From the NCBI GenBank assembly GCA_964436125.1, contig CAYTBT010000012.1:1-64000 (forward strand): a stretch of DNA of 64,000 nucleotides, read 5' to 3'. Position numbers and translations under genes: made by a program. Under the pieces are notes generated by a model. The model worked only from the letters and a program-made list of their open reading frames with translations. It ran no database searches and had not been told where the DNA came from. This document shows positions 10,401 through 19,497 of the stretch, piece by piece (the stretch's first letter is position 1; every line of letters starts with the position of its first letter). The stretch is from CAYRFF01 sp964436125 (lineage in GTDB: Bacteria; Bacteroidota; Bacteroidia; Chitinophagales; Saprospiraceae).

Positions 10401-13400
10401 ATTATCTGCGTACACGTCGTCTGATTTCCACAGGCATCGCTTACTGCATACACACGGGTTATTGTCTCCGGACAATGTCCGCCATCACTTATCTCATTCA
10501 CTAGCTCAAAGCTACTCGCATCGATTCCACAATTATCTGTTGCCGATCCGCCTGCCTGTATAAATTCTGCATAACTTCCATATACCGGCACATCACTGAT
10601 ATCACATACTCGTGTCGGTACTGGCGGACAACTCATTATCGGCGCCTCTGTATCATTGATAATTATTGTCTGCGTACACTGTGCCGTATATCCACATACA
10701 TCTGTTATAGCATAGGTCCGCGTTACTGTCTCAGGACATGTCTGTCCATTGGATACTTCCGATACAAGCGTAAAGCTTGATGGATCTATGCCACATGTAT
10801 TACTCACACTTCCGCCTGCTGCTACATAATCTGACCAGCTGCTGTACGGGGGAACATCACTGATATCACACTGCGTTGTTATCGGCGCAGGACAATGCAG
10901 TACCGTCAATGGTGCTGCTTCCACGCTGAATGTTGCCGTGCAGGTATCTGCTTGTCCGCAGGCATCGCTTGCGATATAGGTAATCGTAATCGTATCGCCT
11001 GTGCAGCGATTCGGTGCTACATAACTGCTCAAGTCCGTTGCTTGTGTCTCACAGCCTCCTGTGTAGCCAAAGCTTCCCAACCAGTCTGCAAATTGTGCAT
11101 CGATATCTGCTTGCGTTGTACATGATGCCAGATTTACATCACCCGGACAGCTCACCGTCAAGATCGGTGCTGCTTCCACACTGAATGTTGCCGTGCAGGT
11201 ATCTGCTTGTCCGCAGGCATCACTGGCGATATAGGTAATCGTGATCGTATCGCCTGTGCATCGATTCGGTGCTGTGTAATTACTTAAGTCGGTCACACTT
11301 ACATTACAACCTCCAACGTATCCAAATGAATTTAACCAATGTTGGAAAGCATAGTCTATAAGGTTCTGTGTACTGCAAGTTCCTAATGTGACATTATCAG
11401 GACAACTTACCGTTAATGTTGGTGCTGCCAGTACGCTGAATGTGGATGTACAAGTCTCAATATGGCCACATTGGTCGGTAATCTCATACTGAATTGTCAC
11501 GGTTCCACCTGTGCAAGCATCAGGAGCAGTATACCCACTCAAATCTGTAGCTGTAACATTTCCGCATCCGCCACTATAGCTAAAGCCAGCAATCCAATTT
11601 GCGAAAGCTGCATCAATTGCTGCTTGCGTGCTACAACTAGCCATATCAACAGGTGAAGGACAAGTAATAGTTAATGGACTCAATGGGGTTACTGTAGGAT
11701 CATTAGTTGCATCCCCATCTGTATTTCCATCTCCATCCGGGGTCTCTGTACCTTCAGGATCATTGATCGGGTTCCCTGCCGTATCTGTACCTGTATCTGA
11801 CACATCTGTTACATCATCTGTACCTTCCGGGCTATCCCCGGTTGCTATAGCTGTATTTTCAGCATAACGTTGAGATATATCACCAGCAGTAACTACATGG
11901 TAAGCTGTAACAATTGCGCTATCTCCGACTGCTAAGAAGGCTATCGGACTACCGTTTGTAATGATTGCATTAGCATCTGTTACCTCTATGTTACTTAGAC
12001 TCACATTACCTACATTATACACCTCAATATCATACCAAATAGTATCTCCCTCATTTGATGCCATGTTTACTTGAGATTTAATGACACTCAAACCTGGATT
12101 CTGATCAATCGGTACTACCGTACAATTAGGACAAGTCGGATCGTAGTTCGGATCATTCGGATCGAGTGGTGTCGGATCTTCTGAATCATCCGTCACATCG
12201 TTTCCATCTGGATCTTGTCCCGTCGCTGTCGCTACATTATATACTCCGCCCGCATCTATATCTGCTTGTGTCAAGACATACACTGCCGTGAAGGTCGTGT
12301 TATCACTTGCTCCTACTGCAAGGCTTGCCAATGGTCCGCCTGTTACCGTCACTTTCGGGTCTGTAACCGTTACATTCGTCAAGGTGACGTTTCCGGTATT
12401 CGTTACCGTGAAGGTATAGTGAATCTCATCGCCTGGATTCGCTATCCCGTCGCCATTGGTGTCAACATAGGCTCCGTCTTTCAATATCTCTATTGCAGGA
12501 GTGTTGTCCACCGGTACAAAGGTACAGTTCGGACAAGTCGGATCGTAGTTCGGATCATTCGGATCAAGTGGTGTCGGATCATCGGAATCATCCGTTACAT
12601 CATTGCCTTCAGGATCTTGTCCCGTCGCTGTCGCTACATTATATACTCCGCCCGCATCTATATCTGCTTGTGTCAAGACATACACTGCCGTGAAGGTCGT
12701 GTTATCACTTGCTCCTACTGCAAGGCTTGCCAATGGTCCGCCTGTTACCGTCACTTTCGGGTCTGTAACCGTTACATTCGTCAAGGTGACGTTTCCGGTA
12801 TTCGTTACCGTGAAGGTATAGTGAATCTCATCGCCTGGATTCGCTATCCCGTCGCCATTGGTGTCAACATAGGCTCCGTCTTTCAATATCTCTATTGCAG
12901 GAGTGTTGTCCACCGGTACAAAGGTACAGTTCGGACAAGTCGGATCGTAGTTCGGATCATTCGGATCAAGTGGTGTCGGATCATCGGAATCATCCGTTAC
13001 ATCATTGCCTTCAGGATCTTGTCCCGTCGCTGTCGCTACATTATATACTCCGCCCGCATCTATATCTGCTTGTGTCAAGACATACACTGCCGTGAAGGTC
13101 GTGTTATCACTTGCTCCTACTGCAAGGCTTGCCAATGGTCCGCCTGTTACCGTCACTTTCGGGTCTGTAACCGTTACATTCGTCAAGGTGACGTTTCCGG
13201 TATTCGTTACCGTGAAGGTATAGTGAATCTCATCGCCTGGATTCGCTATCCCGTCGCCATTGGTGTCAACATAGGCTCCGTCTTTCAATATCTCTATTGC
13301 AGGAGTGTTGTCCACCGGTACAAAGGTACAGTTCGGACAAGTCGGATCGTAGTTCGGATCATTCGGATCAAGTGGTGTCGGATCATCGGAATCATCCGTT

Positions 13401-16400
13401 ACATCATTGCCTTCAGGATCTTGTCCCGTCGCTGTCGCTACATTATATACTCCGCCCGCATCTATATCTGCTTGTGTCAAGACATACACTGCCGTGAAGG
13501 TCGTGTTATCACTTGCTCCTACTGCAAGGCTTGCCAATGGTCCGCCTGTTACCGTCACTTTCGGGTCTGTAACCGTTACATTCGTCAAGGTGACGTTTCC
13601 GGTATTCGTTACCGTGAAGGTATAGTGAATCTCATCGCCTGGATTCGCTATCCCGTCGCCATTGGTGTCAACATAGGCTCCGTCTTTCAATATCTCTATT
13701 GCAGGAGTGTTGTCCACCGGTACAAAGGTACAGTTCGGACAAGTCGGATCGTAGTTCGGATCATTCGGATCAAGTGGTGTCGGATCATCGGAATCATCCG
13801 TTACATCATTGCCTTCAGGATCTTGTCCCGTCGCTGTCGCTACATTATATACTCCGCCCGCATCTATATCTGCTTGTGTCAAGACATACACTGCCGTGAA
13901 GGTCGTGTTATCACTTGCTCCTACTGCAAGGCTTGCCAATGGTCCGCCTGTTACCGTCACTTTCGGGTCTGTAACCGTTACATTCGTCAAGGTGACGTTT
14001 CCGGTATTCGTTACCGTGAAGGTATAGTGAATCTCATCGCCTGGATTCGCTATCCCGTCGCCATTGGTGTCAACATAGGCTCCGTCTTTCAATATCTCTA
14101 TTGCAGGATTCTGTGTAATATCCGTTACCGTCGGATCATCATCTGTCGACAAGGTTCCACTTTCATCCGATACGTCCGTTACCGGATCCCCGTTCGGATC
14201 GCTTCCGCTTGCCTCCGCTTGATTCGTTACGCCTCCTGCATCTATATCGGCTTGCGTTACTGTATATGTCGCACTAAAGGTCATGCTCGCGCCTACCGCC
14301 AGATCCTGTGCGTCTGCTTCACCGTCTATATCTGATCCACCGCTCACATACGCTGGACTCGGTAAGGTGCCGGTTCCTGTAAACATTCCTGCTTGCTCCG
14401 TTACCGCGATGTCATATAAGGTCACATCTCCGGTATTCGTCACTGTGTACGTATAGCTTATCACCCCTGTACCGGCATCATAAACACCTGTCTTCACTAT
14501 CGCTATCTCCGGATTCTGGCTGATCGGTGTATTCGTCGGATCATCATCTGTCGGCAAGGTTCCACTCTCATCCGATACGTCCGTTACCGGATCCCCGTTC
14601 GGATCGCTTCCGCTTGCCTCTGCCTGATTCGTTACTCCTCCTGCATCGATATCGGCTTGCGTTACACTATATGTCGCACTAAAGGTCATGCTCGCACCTA
14701 CCGCCAGATCCTGTGCGTCTGCTTCACCGTCTATATCTGATCCACCGCTCACATACGCTGGACTCGGTAAGGTGCCGGTTCCTGTAAACATTCCTGCTTG
14801 CTCCGTTACCGCGATGTCATATAAGGTCACATCTCCGGTATTCGTCACTGTGTACGTATAGCTTATCACCCCTGTACCGGCATCATAAACACCTGTCTTC
14901 ACTATCGCTATCTCCGGATTCTGGCTGATCGGTGTATTCGTCGGATCATCATCTGTCGGCAAGGTTCCACTCTCATCCGATACGTCCGTTACCGGATCCC
15001 CGTTCGGATCGCTTCCGCTTGCCTCTGCCTGATTCGTTACTCCTCCTGCATCGATATCGGCTTGCGTTACACTATATGTCGCACTAAAGGTCATGCTCGC
15101 ACCTACCGCCAGATCCTGTGCGTCTGCTTCACCGTCTATATCTGATCCACCGCTCACATACGCTGGACTCGGTAAGGTGCCGGTTCCTGTAAACATTCCT
15201 GCTTGCTCCGTTACCGCGATGTCATATAAGGTCACATCTCCGGTATTCGTCACTGTGTACGTATAGCTTATCACCCCTGTACCGGCATCATAAACACCTG
15301 TCTTCACTATCGCTATCTCCGGATTCTGAGTGATTTCCGTTACCGTCGGATCATCATTGTTATTTCCGTTATTATCACTATCCGTATTCCCCGGATCCGG
15401 TACATCACTTCCATCAGGATTTGTACCTGTATCTGAGGTGTCTTCTACAGGGTTGCCACTCGGATCATCTGCTGTGACTGTAGCTGTATTCACTATCTCA
15501 CCTGCATTTACATCAGCCTGCGTCACCGTATATGTCGCTGTGTACACCCAGGTTTCGTCCACGTCTAATTTATTATCGGTATCGGTATCTCCACCTTGGT
15601 AGGTCGGGCTCGTCAAGTTATCGCTCAACACTACATTTGACAAGCTTACATTTCCTGTATTGGTCAGCGTAAATATATAAGTTAATTCATCGCCTGCACT
15701 TATCTTGTTGTCATTATCATTGTCTCCCGTCCAGGCAAATTCTTTGATTAAGGCCATATCCGGGTTTTGATTTAAGGTCGTTACCGTCGGATCATTTGTC
15801 GGATCGCCATCCTTATTACCTTCTCCATTAGGCGTCTCTGTACCTTCCGGATCAGGTATGCCGTTCCCATCTGCATCTGTTCCTGTATCGGAATCATCAC
15901 TCACTTGGGTGTCGTCAGGTGCCTCTCCCGTAGCGACAGCCGTATTCTCCACATATCCGCGGTTCATATCTGCTTGTGTAATTACATGAAAAGCTGTTAC
16001 AATTGCACTATCTCCTACTGCCAGCGTTGGTATTGGGTTACCTCCACTTATTGTCGCACTATCATCACTTACTGTCACATTTGTCAAATCAACATTTCCC
16101 GTGTTGAATACTTCTATCTGATATTTAATAGTATCTCCTATTCCGCCTGTATTATTTACTTGGCTCTTGATTACACTGATTGCAGGATCTGCACCTATTC
16201 CGCGGCAGGGACCATTATTGAATAGATTTTCTATCTCAGGCAAAGTAGCTTCTTTTGGATCCATCTCTGCAGGATCAAAATTCTGGTATCCTCCTCCTGC
16301 ATACCATTTTCCAATTGAAGCAACATCCCAATCAGAACCATTTCCATTTTTAATTTTTGCACTAGCAAATTTCAGCCATATATTTATATTACTCCCATCT

Positions 16401-18946
16401 ACCAGAACTGCTTTATTAAGGACCTCTCCTTTATCAATCATAATTCCTACATCGTGCATGATTATAGTTCCGTCATTAGTCTGGAAATTTCCCTGTTCGA
16501 TGTAGAAACACACATGATTAAAACATAGACCGGCTGCACTTTCCTTAATAAATACACCTCCACTACCCGTATTTGATAAATAGCCATGATCGATTACAAC
16601 TGTAGCGTCTTTCGTAAACTGTACATCGTTTACACCGCTGAGAGTCAGCCCTCCGCCATTTTCAATAATGAGGTAGGAGCCTGCATCAGGGTTCAGATTG
16701 GGTGTACTATTGAATTCAATATTGTGTGTAATATAAACCATATTATCCATACCAATATTCCTTGACGGTGCGCTTGAAGCCGGAGCCCAATTTGCTCCAC
16801 CATCAGTACTTACTTCCCAGGTAGAAGCGGTATTCCATCCGCCATCGGCTACGGATCTATAAATGGTACCAGTTATAGTGTTAAAGGCAGGTATAGGACA
16901 GGAGAAAGTCGTCGGTAGAGCAGTTATATCACTATCTGTTGACTCGGCCGGACAACCAAAATCTGAAAGCCCGTTTACTGTTGCAGTATTAGCAATCTGT
17001 TGATTCGTAATGTCCGTACTGCTTATTGAATATGTGTAGTTCAAGGTAACTGTCTGTCCGCTCTGAAGTGTATCGTTCACACCGGTATCCCACCAATCCA
17101 CCAATCCTAATGTTGGATCATCTAAAGTCAGTTCATTTAAAGAAACAGCGCTTGTATCTTCAACTGTAAAAGTATATTCAATAACATCTCCCAGGCTGGC
17201 TATACCATCATTATCCACATCTACCCATACTCCAGTTTTAGTCAATTTAACTCCTGGATACTCTTCAGTGACATGTACAATAGCTGATTCCGGTGGATTG
17301 GTACAATTTCCGGAATTATTGGGTCTTAAGATGGCATAATAGTTTCCGGTTCCAACGCTATGATGATTGGAAACAGATGTGCCATCTTGATGATACCATT
17401 CCACTGTAAATCCGGTCGGAGGAGTGCTTATCAGTGCATTATCTAGGTCAGCAGACGTCGCTCCTGGGCAGATTGCAAGGTCCTTTACTGCCGGAGCGGT
17501 AGGCGCACCACATAGATTCACAGAAGCCGTCTGTGAAAAATTAAATACACTTTCATATCCACCACTGGAAGATCCATCGCCCATACTTCCATGTGTTTTA
17601 TGTCCTACATATCCATATTTTGTGGTACACTGTCTGATCACTACCGTGGTGTGTCCACCGGTCTCTACCGCCATTAAGACGTCATTGGGATCCAAGCCTC
17701 TACCCATAGCGAAGGGGTCACTACTATTAGCCGATCCTGCACCTATCATTTCACCGCTGTTACTACCCCAGGACCATATTCTTCCGGTCTCACTTATTGC
17801 ACTTACTGCCGGATGGCAATCTCCGTCATGTTCATTGGGGCTTATCCAGGCAAAAGGAGGTAATCCACTTCCACTCCCATTGATGTGAACCCATTCATCC
17901 CTATCCGATGTCGTCCCATCGCCCAACTGACGAGATCCATTCTCTCCCAAAGTAAACAAATCTCCGTTGAGGGTGAGGAGATAGTAGCTATTCCGGCTGC
18001 TGCTTGAATTTCCCGTTGAAGTCATCCCGATCATCTTGACATAGTCTCCGGAAGCGATAGCAGGAAGGGTCATCAGGGTGGCGTAAGTCTCATTATAGGG
18101 TCCGGTGTTGTCCCCCAGATATACGTTTCTACCCCAGGTATAAATCTGGCCACCGCCGGTCAGTGCAAACATCGCCAGTCCGTTCCCCCGGACTGCCACC
18201 ACATTGGTCAGCGGAGTATTGGCAGCTGTAGATATCCGATGCCATTCATCGGTATTTCCGGAGGAGCCATCTCCAAATCGGTTAGCATCTACTGTCAAAA
18301 TCCATGCATCGCCGGAATTGGTGACAATTGTCAGGGCCTCATGGGTACCAAACATCATTTTTACATCACTCGGTGCCACTCCTATGGGAAGGCTTTGGGA
18401 ATTGGTTCCTGACTGGCCATGGGTCGCAGTAGGTTCAACTTTTGCGAAAGCATTTACAGTCCCGGGATTAGTAAGGCTGGCATCGATTACCTCGCCTTCA
18501 TTTCCCCATGCATAAAGACCATCTGTGGTAAGAATAAAATACTGAACTGGATTATTATCACTACCGGCAGCGATTAAAAGAATATCGCCGGTGTAATTAT
18601 ATCCATTGGCAGGGCTGACCTCTGTAGGGACTAATAATTGACCGGTACTATGTCCACTTCCAAAATCACTTCCTCCATTGGGATCAGAACTCTCTCCCCA
18701 TACCAGGGCCGTACCATCTGCTTGCAGCAATAAGGTGGAGTGATATAGTCCTATTATATAATCGTAGGATAGATCTGTCGGTACCTGCCCATTTTCATAG
18801 TTTCCACTATTGAGATAAGCATTTGGGTTACAGAAAAAGGTCGGTTGTGCATTCATTGTATAAATGCTCCCAATAAGCAATAGGAATAAAACTGGTATTC
18901 TAATGGCTTGCTTCAATTGTAGTAAAATAGGTTTCATAATTTTCAT
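7463..18946 (-). CDS. Giant T9SS-secreted surface protein with RCC1-like, DUF11 and HYR-like domains
   Basis: 3827 residues. Signal peptide about 1-34 (ends M-N-A-Q). Residues about 40-475 carry RCC1/BNR-like propeller motifs (L-V-W-G-E-S, Y-A-W-G-N-E-G, Y-T-W-G-R-N, L-G-E-N-G-S-R-Q-L-G-D-G-T, W-S-W-G-S-N-S-G). About 480-960 holds an Ig-like segment, a DUF11 unit and a T-W-E-V-S-T-D-G-G parallel-beta-like section. About 960-2400 is a run of DUF11-type repeats (V-T-N-T-G-N-V-T-L, T-Q-A-D-I-D-A-G-G-V), including two blocks of near-identical units. About 2420-3640 are Cys-rich HYR-like repeats (D-A-C-G-N-E/Q-T, D-x-x-A-P). About 3640-3735 is PKD-like. The last 80 residues are a T9SS sorting tail (A-Y-P-N-P-V-S, D-V-L-G-Q-K-V, L-A-P-G-T-Y-L). 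A cell-surface adhesin or stalk-like protein is inferred. Single-gene unit with its own terminator. Confidence 0.93.
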   Translation of the reverse strand: MKIMKPILLQLKQAIRIPVLFLLLIGSIYTMNAQPTFFCNPNAYLNSGNYENGQVPTDLSYDYIIGLYHSTLLLQADGTALVWGESSDPNGGSDFGSGHSTGQLLVPTEVSPANGYNYTGDILLIAAGSDNNPVQYFILTTDGLYAWGNEGEVIDASLTNPGTVNAFAKVEPTATHGQSGTNSQSLPIGVAPSDVKMMFGTHEALTIVTNSGDAWILTVDANRFGDGSSGNTDEWHRISTAANTPLTNVVAVRGNGLAMFALTGGGQIYTWGRNVYLGDNTGPYNETYATLMTLPAIASGDYVKMIGMTSTGNSSSSRNSYYLLTLNGDLFTLGENGSRQLGDGTTSDRDEWVHINGSGSGLPPFAWISPNEHDGDCHPAVSAISETGRIWSWGSNSGEMIGAGSANSSDPFAMGRGLDPNDVLMAVETGGHTTVVIRQCTTKYGYVGHKTHGSMGDGSSSGGYESVFNFSQTASVNLCGAPTAPAVKDLAICPGATSADLDNALISTPPTGFTVEWYHQDGTSVSNHHSVGTGNYYAILRPNNSGNCTNPPESAIVHVTEEYPGVKLTKTGVWVDVDNDGIASLGDVIEYTFTVEDTSAVSLNELTLDDPTLGLVDWWDTGVNDTLQSGQTVTLNYTYSISSTDITNQQIANTATVNGLSDFGCPAESTDSDITALPTTFSCPIPAFNTITGTIYRSVADGGWNTASTWEVSTDGGANWAPASSAPSRNIGMDNMVYITHNIEFNSTPNLNPDAGSYLIIENGGGLTLSGVNDVQFTKDATVVIDHGYLSNTGSGGVFIKESAAGLCFNHVCFYIEQGNFQTNDGTIIMHDVGIMIDKGEVLNKAVLVDGSNINIWLKFASAKIKNGNGSDWDVASIGKWYAGGGYQNFDPAEMDPKEATLPEIENLFNNGPCRGIGADPAISVIKSQVNNTGGIGDTIKYQIEVFNTGNVDLTNVTVSDDSATISGGNPIPTLAVGDSAIVTAFHVITQADMNRGYVENTAVATGEAPDDTQVSDDSDTGTDADGNGIPDPEGTETPNGEGNKDGDPTNDPTVTTLNQNPDMALIKEFAWTGDNDNDNKISAGDELTYIFTLTNTGNVSLSNVVLSDNLTSPTYQGGDTDTDNKLDVDETWVYTATYTVTQADVNAGEIVNTATVTADDPSGNPVEDTSDTGTNPDGSDVPDPGNTDSDNNGNNNDDPTVTEITQNPEIAIVKTGVYDAGTGVISYTYTVTNTGDVTLYDIAVTEQAGMFTGTGTLPSPAYVSGGSDIDGEADAQDLAVGASMTFSATYSVTQADIDAGGVTNQAEASGSDPNGDPVTDVSDESGTLPTDDDPTNTPISQNPEIAIVKTGVYDAGTGVISYTYTVTNTGDVTLYDIAVTEQAGMFTGTGTLPSPAYVSGGSDIDGEADAQDLAVGASMTFSATYSVTQADIDAGGVTNQAEASGSDPNGDPVTDVSDESGTLPTDDDPTNTPISQNPEIAIVKTGVYDAGTGVISYTYTVTNTGDVTLYDIAVTEQAGMFTGTGTLPSPAYVSGGSDIDGEADAQDLAVGASMTFSATYTVTQADIDAGGVTNQAEASGSDPNGDPVTDVSDESGTLSTDDDPTVTDITQNPAIEILKDGAYVDTNGDGIANPGDEIHYTFTVTNTGNVTLTNVTVTDPKVTVTGGPLASLAVGASDNTTFTAVYVLTQADIDAGGVYNVATATGQDPEGNDVTDDSDDPTPLDPNDPNYDPTCPNCTFVPVDNTPAIEILKDGAYVDTNGDGIANPGDEIHYTFTVTNTGNVTLTNVTVTDPKVTVTGGPLASLAVGASDNTTFTAVYVLTQADIDAGGVYNVATATGQDPEGNDVTDDSDDPTPLDPNDPNYDPTCPNCTFVPVDNTPAIEILKDGAYVDTNGDGIANPGDEIHYTFTVTNTGNVTLTNVTVTDPKVTVTGGPLASLAVGASDNTTFTAVYVLTQADIDAGGVYNVATATGQDPEGNDVTDDSDDPTPLDPNDPNYDPTCPNCTFVPVDNTPAIEILKDGAYVDTNGDGIANPGDEIHYTFTVTNTGNVTLTNVTVTDPKVTVTGGPLASLAVGASDNTTFTAVYVLTQADIDAGGVYNVATATGQDPEGNDVTDDSDDPTPLDPNDPNYDPTCPNCTFVPVDNTPAIEILKDGAYVDTNGDGIANPGDEIHYTFTVTNTGNVTLTNVTVTDPKVTVTGGPLASLAVGASDNTTFTAVYVLTQADIDAGGVYNVATATGQDPDGNDVTDDSEDPTPLDPNDPNYDPTCPNCTVVPIDQNPGLSVIKSQVNMASNEGDTIWYDIEVYNVGNVSLSNIEVTDANAIITNGSPIAFLAVGDSAIVTAYHVVTAGDISQRYAENTAIATGDSPEGTDDVTDVSDTGTDTAGNPINDPEGTETPDGDGNTDGDATNDPTVTPLSPLTITCPSPVDMASCSTQAAIDAAFANWIAGFSYSGGCGNVTATDLSGYTAPDACTGGTVTIQYEITDQCGHIETCTSTFSVLAAPTLTVSCPDNVTLGTCSTQNLIDYAFQHWLNSFGYVGGCNVSVTDLSNYTAPNRCTGDTITITYIASDACGQADTCTATFSVEAAPILTVSCPGDVNLASCTTQADIDAQFADWLGSFGYTGGCETQATDLSSYVAPNRCTGDTITITYIASDACGQADTCTATFSVEAAPLTVLHCPAPITTQCDISDVPPYSSWSDYVAAGGSVSNTCGIDPSSFTLVSEVSNGQTCPETVTRTYAITDVCGYTAQCTQTIIINDTEAPIMSCPPVPTRVCDISDVPVYGSYAEFIQAGGSATDNCGIDASSFELVNEISDGGHCPETITRVYAVSDACGNQTTCTQIIVVDDITAPVLVPEDTILAGIPNGGIYEVQCYSQDAEWEVPEFELADVAASDNCEIASYVMDVEVSDNLDCEQLGYYREVIYTWTAIDACGNETSYSIRMRVIDEIAPIIQGVPNDTVVSCGTIVSLPELKHCDEIPGYGYVNVYDECECATVEVEIDTIYGACTGDYTVIRRWIARDNCGNTTVEEQRIKYVDEESPEIVVTAPELAGIPNGGSYQIDCSTGSLPAWYYELGAEGVTVYDNCSTVDEGDVEFTKGFVDRNIGCNQAEPYFRRYKVEWAVSDDCGNASSYVIYIDIVDKTAPVIEAPRYVCGGHTDPWAGVEVSDACDATVEKQVKERVGIDSCTGELVKIRQLIAWDDCGNRAVKEQILLPADNIAPVIRMSRSGLQFGDTLSISCGESLPAFDESMVEVKDNSCSAGVELTFEYEEESTNSCAESGYGRLYAAVWEAVDRCGNVTRAIVYVGMEDNEAPRFGEYAEELSLSCGDSIPELKAEDDCGIVSYNESWDTLYYVCANNAAYIRIVKATDGCGNTTVGKQHIVYSPDDDIAFIGLPENSCGSFGDIEVQAIDKCSGDTLAVRYTDSDTISCGTGDAELVIRTWYAESSCGGLDSVSRRMILNDEEAPEIEVVDPTLSGYGNGETVWMSCAEYGELRLNGIGEESVKATDSCDDRVKVSFEESHTATDCARTGVKDKVVYKWIATDACGNETEYVITIGVIDEQAPILIGVPDDITVYCASEPAMPEVIGYDACGPVDLVYEERHVGGETEYDLYRSWTAIDECGNKTTQTQRVHMDLESDFSCEILAPEDINCNSKEVWLKAIVHEGHPLYKYEWDVLKGVCKIIEGQGTDRVHIYTGFSNSVVRLRVTDAHGCVTECFIEIECEFEVPGEESLREGGEVEIAAYPNPVSSVLHISSSKSLSSVQIDFVDVLGQKVKTVEREELPQGGWNAIQMNGLAPGTYLMLVRQEGNLIYRQMIEVVR
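12099..14108 (-). repeat. Five nearly identical 402-bp DUF11 repeats
   Basis: Period is exactly 402 bp (134 residues): the same strings recur at 12493, 12895, 13297 and 13699. Units begin N-T/P-P-A-I-E-I-L-K-D-G-A-Y-V and end T-C-P-N-C-T-x-V-P-x-D. They correspond to residues about 1613-2282. The C-terminal-most unit differs slightly (D-P-D-G-N, D-S-E-D, T-V-V-P-I). The near identity, silent positions included, points to recent tandem amplification or gene conversion. Confidence 0.95.
14109..15326 (-). repeat. Three nearly identical 405-bp DUF11 repeats
   Basis: The string GGATTCTG recurs at 14511, 14916 and 15321, a 405-bp period (135 residues), covering residues about 1207-1612. Units begin N-P-E-I-A-I-V-K-T-G-V-Y-D and end with D-D-D-P-T. 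The unit next to the 402-bp block differs (Y-T-V-T-Q, L-S-T-D-D-D). It is a separate family from the neighbouring 402-bp units. Confidence 0.95.
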
Positions 18947-19497
18947 TCTTAGTTATAGTGATTCTATTCTCAGTAAAGAACTGATTATACGTCTCTTCAT
19001 TTTCTGGAGTCAAAACTATGATATCCACGCACTTTTCCAGTTTCAATTCTGTGGGAACCTCTTCATCTCAAGGATGTGGTACATATTAATTGACACAATC
19101 AATGTATAAGTTCAAGAGCATTTTATCGATTAAGACGACTATTTAATAGGATCATAAAAGGGTCTTCTCAGCCCTAAGGAGAATATTGACATTCCGGGCA
19201 GTCAGGAATGCCATAAGAGTACAACAAAGTATAGTAATACTATTCTATCTGTAGAGAAAGAGGGTTCTATTCCGTGTTCGGTGGTAATAGTAAATTGAAG
19301 AACTCCGTGAACATAAAGCTTATAAAATGTAATTTATCTTATAATAGACTATGTGGGGCGACGGAAATAAAATATTCTAAACTTTCTTCTGAAACATGCA
19401 CACTCTAGCAGCAGTTTTTGAGTTTCAATTCTGTGGCTCGTAGTATTCTAGGGCCGTATGCGCTGATGATAAATAGTAAATCTCAACTATTTTATCT
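18947..19497. other. Non-coding region upstream of the giant surface-protein gene
   Basis: 550 bases without a credible gene. It contains an exact 16-base direct repeat (AGTTTCAATTCTGTGG at 19039-19054 and 19421-19436) and a small hairpin (CATTCC 19190-19195 with GGAATG 19205-19210). It should hold the promoter of the gene starting at 18946, and the 3' end of the AraC gene borders it. Confidence 0.5.

Noticed and set aside
12215..14335. A 706-codon open frame on the plus strand opposite the DUF11 repeats
   Set aside because: It is the antisense of the five 402-bp repeats and copies the same stop-free frame five times; the protein is Cys/Arg/Tyr-rich nonsense. The minus-strand gene explains the region.
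19039..19436. GTTTCAATTC strings that look like CRISPR repeat ends
   Set aside because: Only two copies 382 bp apart with no spacer array and no cas gene; not a CRISPR.
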